Part shown: in pieces, positions 15,008 through 21,408 of the stretch
How positions within the stretch are numbered: position 1 is the stretch's first letter
How the letters are laid out: each line of letters opens with the position of its first letter
NCBI GenBank assembly: GCA_040414495.1
Contig: JBEDUI010000022.1
Span: 1 to 32,029, forward strand
Length of the DNA stretch: 32,029 bases
Direction: 5' to 3'
From: DATAVB01 sp040414495
GTDB lineage: Bacteria; Actinomycetota; Actinomycetes; Mycobacteriales; QHCD01
Notes under the pieces: generated by a model
What the model saw: the letters and a program-made list of their open reading frames with translations, nothing else
What the model was told of the DNA's origin: nothing
Database searches by the model: none
Translations under genes and position numbers: made by a program

Positions 15008-15198
15008 CGTGTGATTCGGTATAGCATAGGTCCGAGAGGTGGGTGTTCAGAATGCCTGGCCGGTTCCGGTCGGGCAACCTCGCCGGGAAAGCGTGGCAGC
15101 GAATGCAGAGTGCGCTGCCTCAGTCCTCCGTGAAGTTGGTCCGGAGGGGCCGTCGACCCGGGAATTGTCAGCGCCACCACGATCCCGCGGGCTGGCCT

Positions 15199-15670
15199 TA
15201 TGCGCAGCCAACGTGTCACCAGGGCTATTTCGTCGGCCCTAGAGCGATCCTCCCGTCACGCTCGCTGCAATAGCGGCGTCCAGTCTGTCCGGCTGTTACG
15301 GTGCGAGCCCAGCCCACCCAACGCCGCACCCCATGTGCAGCGAACGTGACACAGCGGCTGTTTCGGGAACCCTAAACCCACCCTCCCGTCACGCTCGCTG
15401 CAATAGCGGCGTCCAGTCTGTTCGACTGTTACGGCGCGAGCCGGCGTGGCTAACCCGGCGACCTATGTGCAGCGAGCGTGCCGCCAGGGTGGCTTCGGGA
15501 ACCTTAAAGCGATCCTCTTGTCACGCTCGCTGCAATAGCGGCGTCCAGTCTGTCCGGCTATTACGGCGCGAGCCCAGCCCACCCAACGCCGCACCCTATG
15601 TGCAGCGAGCGTGCCGCCAGGGTGGTTTCGGGAACCCTAAAGCGACCCTCCCGTCACGCTCGCTGCAATA
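15199..15670. repeat. Tandem array of 132-133-bp repeats (about 3.5 units)
   Basis: The string GTCACGCTCGCTGCAATA recurs at 15255, 15388, 15520 and 15653, giving periods of 133, 132 and 133 bases. Three complete units are preceded by a diverged half unit (from about 15199) and followed by the first 18 bases of a fourth. Each unit carries an inverted pair, GTCACGCTCGCTGCA against TGCAGCGAGCGTG (right arms at 15336, 15468 and 15601), so every unit could form a large stem. Between arms the units share GGCGTCCAGTCTGT and TACGG(C/T)GCGAGCC. No SD-led gene is present. An open frame running through it encodes a 44-residue repeat but looks accidental. Confidence 0.9.
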
Positions 15671-15696
15671 CCGGAACGCAACCGCCCCAGACCCCG

Positions 15697-15727
15697 TGAC
15701 TCTGCTCCAACGTACGGAGCAGAGTCA
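15697..15727. terminator. Perfect 12-bp hairpin after the tandem array
   Basis: The arms TGACTCTGCTCC (15697-15708) and GGAGCAGAGTCA (15716-15727) enclose 7 bases. There is no T-tract. It lies downstream of the siderophore-synthetase remnant on the minus strand, so it may be the former terminator of that transcription unit. Confidence 0.5.
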
Positions 15728-15854
15728 TAGGCGCTGGAGAAGGACCTATCCAGTCCGTCCGACTATTACTGCAACAGCTAACCGCCCGACCCCGCGATCG
15801 CTATTTGCGGCGAACCGAGAGCCGCGGCCAGCCGCGAAGTCCGCCTGCCCATGC

Positions 15855-16216
15855 TCAAGCGGATCGCCGGCGACTGATCGGATTTAGCAATGACCCAGCG
15901 ATGCATAACGCACTCGCCGGATCGGCCAGGTCGACCATCTGCCGGTTGTTCCGCAACTGCATTCAGGCAGGACAGCGGGAATTCGTCGACGAACAAATCG
16001 TAACGCGCAAATTTCTCTGCCAACTCCGGCACGGAACGCCGATAGCCGAGTACGCAGTCGACAACCGTAACCCAGAACGCGTCCTCGCCCACGATTCCGA
16101 ACGAATTGATCGCCGACAATGTCGCCTCAGCGACGGTGGTTTCGGTCAAGAGATCAAGAGGTAATTGTGCGGCGGTGAATCTGGTGAATCCTCGGCGGCG
16201 GGCGCAAGGAACGCAC
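15855..16216 (-). pseudogene. Remnant of an IucA/IucC-type siderophore synthetase (C-terminal part, frameshifted)
   Basis: Minus-strand coding sense is spread over three frames. A strong AGGAGGT (16223-16229) stands 6 bases before a GTG at 16214-16216, but that frame stops after 20 codons (16154). A second frame, open from 16227, reads about 90 residues of protein-like sequence ending FARYDLFVDEFPLSCLN at 15961. A third frame then continues from 15959 with QLRNNRQMVDLADPASAL and LLNPI and ends at a TGA at 15855-15857. The string SCLN..QLRNNRQMVDLADP with NPI near the stop is, as I remember the family, the C-terminal signature of IucA/IucC (NIS) siderophore synthetases. Those are near 600 residues, so most of the gene is deleted and the rest is shifted at least twice. 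A TTG-started 123-residue ORF is the alternative reading. Confidence 0.6.
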
Positions 16217-16259
16217 GATCGGACCTCCTAGGTGGTGATTTCTCGGCAGCGCGGCTGAT

Positions 16260-16278
16260 CAAGGTTAGGCGAACCTAA
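16260..16278. promoter_or_regulatory. Iron box (IdeR/DmdR-type operator)
   Basis: CAAGGTTAGGCGAACCTAA matches 16 of 19 positions of the consensus TTAGGTTAGGCTAACCTAA bound by iron-loaded IdeR/DmdR/DtxR repressors. It lies 44 bases upstream of the GTG of the siderophore-synthetase remnant, where an iron-regulated siderophore gene would have its operator. It is also 190 bases upstream of the divergent PhyH gene and might affect that too. Confidence 0.75.
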
Positions 16279-16467
16279 TCTCGACGTTTGTGTAGGGCTG
16301 GCCGGAGCGACGAGATTCGCAATTCAGCGGGCCGTGATGACTCACGACAGCCGGGCGACCGTTACAGGTCATTCCGCAGCAATCAGCACGGCCTGATTCG
16401 CCCGTACAATTAACTGCTGCATTCCTAGGACATCAACCACAGTCGTGGCATGAACCAAGGAGCGATC

Positions 16468-17187
16468 GTGAGGCACGAGCAGGCTGACCGGGACGGTTAC
16501 TTTCTCGTCGAGGACCTGGTGTCCGGCGACGATTGCGTACGATTCGCCGATCGACTCCAGCAGTACGCACGCGGCGACGAATTGCCGGCCGGATTGAACC
16601 TGCAGCGCGAGCCCGCGCTGGGCGTGCAGTCGCGTGAGGACGGTGGCGACATCCGCAAGATCAGCGGGTTGTACGGCGACGAGCTATTCCGGTCCCTGAT
16701 CCAGCGCGAGGACATTACCAAGCGGATCGGCTCGTTGATCGGCCCTGAACTGCGGCTGTTTCGCGCCGATGCGCTGATGAAGCCGCCCGCCGTCGGGTCG
16801 GAAAAGGGCGTGCACCAGGATTCGCCGTACTGGCCCATTCAACCCATGTCGCTGTGGTCATGCTGGATTCCGTTCGATGACGCCACGATCGAGAATGGCT
16901 GCATGATGGTCATTCCCGGCAGTCACCGCACCGGAGCGCGGCGGCACGTGCACGAAGATGACTACGTCATTCCGAGTGCGGATTACGACGCGGACGCGCT
17001 ACGGGCGGTACCGATGGCGCGTGGCACCGGCCTTTTCTTTCACAGCCTGCTCATTCACGCCACCGCCGCCAATACGTCGGCGCAGCCGCGACGGGCGGTG
17101 ACGATGAGCTACATGGGAGCCGGGCATCGGTACATCGGCGACGGTACCGCGCCGGCTTATCCGACCGTGGCGACTCGGCGCCAGTGA
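16468..17187 (+). CDS. Phytanoyl-CoA dioxygenase (PhyH) family Fe(II)/2-oxoglutarate oxygenase
   Basis: A 239-residue double-stranded beta-helix dioxygenase of the PhyH family, which hydroxylates or halogenates small molecules using Fe(II), O2 and 2-oxoglutarate. The iron triad is His116 and Asp118 (VHQDSPYW) with distal His197 (LLIHATAANTS), and Arg208/209 would hold 2-oxoglutarate. The LWSCWIPFDDATIENGCMMVIPGSHR stretch is family-typical. The frame opens with ATG at 16450, but AAGGAG at 16457-16462 lies 5 bases before GTG 16468, which is therefore preferred. The gene is divergent from the siderophore-synthetase remnant with the iron box between. A role in siderophore or other natural-product tailoring is conceivable; the substrate is unknown. 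Confidence 0.9.
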   Translation: MRHEQADRDGYFLVEDLVSGDDCVRFADRLQQYARGDELPAGLNLQREPALGVQSREDGGDIRKISGLYGDELFRSLIQREDITKRIGSLIGPELRLFRADALMKPPAVGSEKGVHQDSPYWPIQPMSLWSCWIPFDDATIENGCMMVIPGSHRTGARRHVHEDDYVIPSADYDADALRAVPMARGTGLFFHSLLIHATAANTSAQPRRAVTMSYMGAGHRYIGDGTAPAYPTVATRRQ

Positions 17188-17195
17188 AGACCCGG

Positions 17196-17543
17196 CTATT
17201 GGGTGGCCGCGATGGCCCGTGCGCGTGCCTCGCGTTGATGGTCGGCACGGGTCGCGTTGTATGCCATTTTCTCGGTGAAAGCGCCTTGCAAGTCATATCC
17301 GAATGCGGCCGCATAGTCGAAGACCCGGATCAGCACATCCGCAAGTTCCACCTCAGCCGCTGGGCGGTCCGGCAAATGCGCATCGCGTAGCCCCTTGCGC
17401 TCGCCGTCCATCGCCTCTGCCACCTCCGAGACGATCAGCATGAGAAGCTCGCCCTTGTTCTGCTCGATGCGATTGCCGTCCAGATCCACCCACCAGTGTT
17501 GATTCGCTTCGTGGCAGAGCTGGGCGTAGTCATTGAGATCCAC
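17196..17543 (-). CDS. MazG-like nucleotide pyrophosphohydrolase
   Basis: A 115-residue all-alpha NTP pyrophosphatase of the MazG type, hydrolysing nucleoside triphosphates (often damaged or signalling nucleotides) to monophosphate and pyrophosphate. The metal-binding motif ExxE...ExxD is visible as Glu40-Glu43 (SEVAEAM) and Glu66-Asp69 (EVELADVL), followed by RVFDYAAAFGYDLQGAFTEKMAYNATR, typical of the family. Single-domain MazG proteins often act as dimers or tetramers. It begins with GTG at 17543 and converges on the PhyH gene with an 8-base gap. It has no obvious operon partner. The palindromic repeat lies directly upstream of its start, so its promoter must lie close to or inside that repeat. 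Confidence 0.87.
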   Translation of the reverse strand: MDLNDYAQLCHEANQHWWVDLDGNRIEQNKGELLMLIVSEVAEAMDGERKGLRDAHLPDRPAAEVELADVLIRVFDYAAAFGYDLQGAFTEKMAYNATRADHQREARARAIAATQ

Positions 17544-17558
17544 AGCTAGATACTAATG

Positions 17559-17640
17559 GCGTTGTTGATCATGAAGATCCCTACCCGACACGCCGGCGAC
17601 ACGCCGAGCTTTACGTCGGCAATTTCATGATCAACAACGC
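17559..17640 (-). repeat. Palindromic intergenic element, copy 2 (82 bp)
   Basis: The perfect 17-base terminal inverted repeats GCGTTGTTGATCATGAA (17559-17575) and TTCATGATCAACAACGC (17624-17640) surround a core that, read on the minus strand, aligns with copy 1 at 11553-11626, including the doubled CGGCGTGTC string. It lies between the divergent MazG-like and ABC-exporter genes. Confidence 0.85.
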
Positions 17641-17760
17641 TGATGGGCGCGCCGACGCGCTCGGACCCATTTCCCTTTCGGTCAGATCTTTGGTGAATGT
17701 CGGCGAAATCCCGGACAACGCCTTATGGTGTGATCCGGATTTCCTAGGGACGGTGTGCGA

Positions 17761-19617
17761 ATGCGGATCGAGGTCATGCCGACGATCCGCCGGCATATCG
17801 TTCACATCCGCTTGCTGTGGCGGGCCGCGCCGGGTGCCGCATCGTTGTGTTTTCTGTTGAAGGTCGCGGCCGGGGCGGCCGGGACCGTCGCGTTGATTGC
17901 CACCGGCCGGTTGATCGGGTCGCTGCCGGCCGCGGTACGGGACGGCGCCGGTTCGGCCGCCGCCGACACGACCTGGCGCTGGTTCATCGTCACCGCGGCG
18001 ATGTTCGTGGCCGGGCCGGTGGTTAATTCGTTATCCGGGGTCGTGGAGAAGCAGGTCGAGGCGCGCTATCTCGCGCTGGTCTTCGATATGACGATCGAAG
18101 TCGGCACGCATCCGTACGGCGTCGGGCACCTGGAAGACCCGGAAACGGCCGCGCGGCTGGGTGCGGTGGTCACCGCCCTGCGGGATTGGGGGTTCGTCGC
18201 CGGCATCGAGGGGACCTGGAGCGTCCTGCAGGAGCGGGTAGGCGGCATCGGCGCGTTCGTGCTGCTGGCGGCGTGGCGGTGGTGGGCACCGTTCGTCGCG
18301 GTGGCCGGTCATCTGGCGCTGAACCGTACGTTGACCACCTACGTGCACACGGTCTTCGACGACCTGCTTGATGTGACCGGCAACGACCGGCGGCGCGCGA
18401 CGTACCTGCACTCACTCATGACCGGAACCCCGGCCGGCAAGGAGATCCGGCTCTTCGGCCTGACCGGCCTGCTGATCCAGCGGTACACCACGACGTGGCG
18501 CAACGCGATGAACGTGGTGTGGCGCAGCCGCGGCCGGCAGTTGCGCCCGGTCATTGCCGCCACGGTCTTCGCGCTGCCGGTGAACGCGGCCGTTTTCGCG
18601 GTGTTGGGGCACGACGCGTGGGCCGGCGCGGTGTCGTTGGCCTCGCTGGTCACCCTGTCCCAGGCGATTCTGGCGTTGGAGGCGTTCGGCCCGCGCGGCG
18701 ATCCGCAATGGTGGCTGGAACGGACGGTCGTGGGCGTCTCGGAGTTAGTACGATTGCGGGCCCAGCACGGACTACCGGATATTCCGCCGCGCGGCGAGAT
18801 CGTGGATTCCGCCGCAACGGCGGCGAATCCCGGCGTCGCGGCGGCGATCGACCTGACAGACGTCACGTTCACCTATCCGAGCCGGGACGAGCCCGCCTTC
18901 GCTGGGTTGACGCTACGAATTCCGGCCGGCCAATCGGTCGCGGTGGTCGGCGTGAACGGTGCCGGAAAATCCACGTTGATCAAATTGCTGTGTGGTCTTT
19001 ATCCGCCCGATTCGGGCCAGGTCCGGATTGACGGGATCGACCCGGCTGTCAGTGACGCGGCCCGCCGCCGGGTCGCGGTGATCTTCCAGGATTTCGTTCG
19101 CTATCACCTGCCGCTACGGGACAATGTCGGGTTCGGCACCGCGGCCGCCGACGACGTACTCGAGAAAGCGCTGACCGATGCCGGTGGCGCCGAATTGCTG
19201 ACGCGGCTGGGCAACGGCTGGGACACCGTGCTGTCACCGGAATACACCGACGGCACCGACCTGTCCGGCGGCCAGTGGCAGCGGGTCGCGTTGGCCCGGG
19301 CGTTGGCCGCGGTATCCGGTGGCGCCGGCATTCTGGTCCTCGACGAACCGACCGCGGCCCTGGACGTTCGGGCCGAGGCGGCGTTGTTCGACCGATTCCT
19401 GCAGATGACCCGCGGGGTCACCACCTTGTTGGTCAGCCACCGGCTTTCCAGCGTCCGGCACGCCGACCGGATCGTGGTGCTGGGCCGGGCCGGCGATGGT
19501 GCCCCGCGCATCATCGAAGACGGTAGCCACGAGGAATTGATGGCCGCCGGCGGCGAATACGCGCAGATGTTCACCTTGCAGGCCAGCCGATTCGCCGCCG
19601 CCGGGGCGGAATCATGA
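17761..19617 (+). CDS. ABC exporter half-transporter (permease-ATPase fusion), first subunit
   Basis: A 618-residue half-transporter: a membrane domain of about 340 residues, then a nucleotide-binding domain. The ATPase motifs are complete: Walker A GVNGAGKST near 397-405, Q-loop FQDFVRYHLPLRDN, signature LSGGQWQR near 501-508, Walker B ILVLDEP near 524-530, and the H-loop SHR. The membrane segments are less hydrophobic than in classic MsbA-like exporters, and VGHLEDPETAARL is typical of actinobacterial exporters linked to peptide products. It should work as a heterodimer with the next gene product, which overlaps it by ATGA. ATG 17761 is chosen (AGGGA 10 bases upstream); GTG 17755 is an alternative. 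The substrate is unknown and no precursor peptide or regulator gene is recognisable beside it. Confidence 0.92.
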   Translation: MRIEVMPTIRRHIVHIRLLWRAAPGAASLCFLLKVAAGAAGTVALIATGRLIGSLPAAVRDGAGSAAADTTWRWFIVTAAMFVAGPVVNSLSGVVEKQVEARYLALVFDMTIEVGTHPYGVGHLEDPETAARLGAVVTALRDWGFVAGIEGTWSVLQERVGGIGAFVLLAAWRWWAPFVAVAGHLALNRTLTTYVHTVFDDLLDVTGNDRRRATYLHSLMTGTPAGKEIRLFGLTGLLIQRYTTTWRNAMNVVWRSRGRQLRPVIAATVFALPVNAAVFAVLGHDAWAGAVSLASLVTLSQAILALEAFGPRGDPQWWLERTVVGVSELVRLRAQHGLPDIPPRGEIVDSAATAANPGVAAAIDLTDVTFTYPSRDEPAFAGLTLRIPAGQSVAVVGVNGAGKSTLIKLLCGLYPPDSGQVRIDGIDPAVSDAARRRVAVIFQDFVRYHLPLRDNVGFGTAAADDVLEKALTDAGGAELLTRLGNGWDTVLSPEYTDGTDLSGGQWQRVALARALAAVSGGAGILVLDEPTAALDVRAEAALFDRFLQMTRGVTTLLVSHRLSSVRHADRIVVLGRAGDGAPRIIEDGSHEELMAAGGEYAQMFTLQASRFAAAGAES

Positions 19618-21395
19618 TCAAGGCGGCCAAGGCGATCTGGCTGGTGATCGGGACCTCGGTCCGGGTCAGTCCATGGCAGGCGGCGCAATGTCTTCTCGAG
19701 TCCGCCGGCAAGCTGCTCAACCTGCTGCAGCCGCTGTATCTGGCTTGGTTCGTCGACGGCGCCGTACATCACGACGAAACCCGGATGGTGGTGGCGATCA
19801 CCGGGTTCGTGCTCTCGATCGCGTTCGGCTGGGGTTTCATGATCGTAGGCACCAATGCGCGGATCCGGCTGCGGGAACGGGTCGGATTCGCCTTTGATAC
19901 GCGGATTGCCGAGCTGTCGTCGCGTATCGCCACTCTTGATCACCTGGAATCGCCGCGATATCTGGACCAACTGCAGGGATTACGCGAACAGCAGGGCGCT
20001 ATCGGCAATGCGTTGAACACGCTGCTCAATACGCTCAACAACATCACTTTCGTCACCGGCACGATCGTGTTGGCCGGGACGGCCGACTGGCGACTCCTGT
20101 TGATCGCGGTGGCCGGCGTGCCGGCGGTGGTTTCCAGCCGATGGACGATCCGCTGGCAGGCGGCGTCCGAGAAGGAGGCAGCGGAACCTGGTCGACTGAG
20201 CGCCCATCTGCTCGAGCTCGGTCTGGCGGCCACCCCGGGCGCGGAGTTGCGGGTTTTCGGTCTGGCGCCGGCGATCCGGGCCCGGTTGACCGATGCAGTG
20301 GGCGATTGGCGCGCGCCGCGAGTGTGGTTCGCGCGACGGTCCACGGTGGTCGAGGTGATCACGGCCGTGATCTTTTACGGGGTGGCGGCCGGCGTGTTGG
20401 CCGCCATTCTGCGCGACGCGATTGCCGGCACTGTGGCGGTCAGCGTGGTCGTGCTGTCGGTGATGTTGGTGAACCGGCTGCAGCAGACCAGCGACATCCT
20501 CCGCTGGACGATCCGGAACATCAGCCAGACCGCACGCACGGTCGGGCGGGTCCAATGGCTGCAGGACTACGCCGACGAGGTCGCAGCGCAACATCCCGGG
20601 CAGGCCAAGCCGCCGACGACGATGAAGCAGGGAATCAGCCTGCGGCACTTGAGCTATCACTATCCGGACGCCGAACACAATTCGCTGGACGACGCGACGA
20701 TCGACCTGCCGGCCGGTGCTGTTGTGGCGCTGGTAGGGGAGAACGGGGCCGGAAAGTCCACTTTGGTCAAGCTGCTGACCGGACTCTACAAACCGACCGA
20801 TGGCCAGGTTCTCATCGACGGGGTCGACCTGGCGACGATCGACCTGGATGCCTGGCGGGCGCGGATGTCCGGAGCGTTCCAGGATTACGTGAAATTCGAA
20901 TTCCTCGCCCGGGATACGGTCGGGGTGGGGGAGCCGGCCGCGGTCGCCGATTCGGCCCGGGTTCATACGGCCTTACGAGCCGGTGCGGCCGAGGACGTGC
21001 TCACCGCGTTGCCGTCCGGATTGGACACTCAGCTCGGATCCGGTTGGCCGGAAGGGGTGGAACTGTCCGGTGGACAGTGGCAGCGGCTCGCGATCGCACG
21101 CGGCATGATGCGCGAGCGTCCACTGCTGTTGGTATTGGACGAGCCGACCGCGGCGTTGGACGCGGCCACCGAACACGCCCTGTTTGAACGGTATGCGGCC
21201 GCGGCCCGGGCGGCGGGCGATCTGGGCGCGGTGACCTTGTTGGTCACGCATCGCTTTTCCACAGTGGCCGCCGCCGATCTGGTCGTGGTGCTCAACCGTG
21301 GCCGGATCGAGGAATCAGGTACGCACGCCGATCTGATCGCGGCCGGCGGGCATTACGCCGAGCTGTACGAATTGCAGGCCCGCGGATATCGCTAG
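19614..21395 (+). CDS. ABC exporter half-transporter (permease-ATPase fusion), second subunit
   Basis: A 593-residue partner half-transporter with the same layout: membrane domain to about residue 330, then ATPase domain. Motifs are Walker A GENGAGKST near 375-383, Q-loop FQDYVKFEF, signature LSGGQWQR near 484-491, Walker B LLLVLDEP near 503-510, and H-loop THR. Both subunits keep the catalytic glutamate after Walker B, so neither site looks degenerate. It begins with ATG inside the stop of the first subunit (4-base overlap), which implies coupled translation and equal stoichiometry. It converges on the helicase gene with only 13 bases between stops. The pair most resembles exporters of peptides or natural products in actinobacteria; this is inference from general pattern. 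Confidence 0.93.
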   Translation: MIKAAKAIWLVIGTSVRVSPWQAAQCLLESAGKLLNLLQPLYLAWFVDGAVHHDETRMVVAITGFVLSIAFGWGFMIVGTNARIRLRERVGFAFDTRIAELSSRIATLDHLESPRYLDQLQGLREQQGAIGNALNTLLNTLNNITFVTGTIVLAGTADWRLLLIAVAGVPAVVSSRWTIRWQAASEKEAAEPGRLSAHLLELGLAATPGAELRVFGLAPAIRARLTDAVGDWRAPRVWFARRSTVVEVITAVIFYGVAAGVLAAILRDAIAGTVAVSVVVLSVMLVNRLQQTSDILRWTIRNISQTARTVGRVQWLQDYADEVAAQHPGQAKPPTTMKQGISLRHLSYHYPDAEHNSLDDATIDLPAGAVVALVGENGAGKSTLVKLLTGLYKPTDGQVLIDGVDLATIDLDAWRARMSGAFQDYVKFEFLARDTVGVGEPAAVADSARVHTALRAGAAEDVLTALPSGLDTQLGSGWPEGVELSGGQWQRLAIARGMMRERPLLLVLDEPTAALDAATEHALFERYAAAARAAGDLGAVTLLVTHRFSTVAAADLVVVLNRGRIEESGTHADLIAAGGHYAELYELQARGYR

Positions 21396-21408
21396 CGTTG
21401 AGATATCG

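Noticed and set aside
15199..15670. CRISPR array or integron attC array
   Set aside because: Units are 132-133 bp and similar throughout, without short repeat plus unique spacer structure. No attC core sites or integrase or cas genes are seen.
15333..15887. 184-codon plus-strand frame with a repeated 44-residue peptide across the tandem array
   Set aside because: The repetition follows from the 132-bp DNA unit staying in frame once. Other periods are 133 bp and break the frame, there is no ribosome-binding site, and the composition is Arg/Ser/Cys-rich noise.
15778..16149. Intact 123-codon TTG-started gene
   Set aside because: No ribosome-binding site at that TTG. Protein-like sense switches frame at 15960, and the strong start signals lie at 16216 in a third frame, so a degraded gene explains the region better.
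17627..17860. 77-codon Cys-containing frame upstream of the ABC exporter, considered as a precursor peptide
   Set aside because: It begins inside the palindromic repeat, lacks a ribosome-binding site and runs 100 bases into the ABC gene in another frame.
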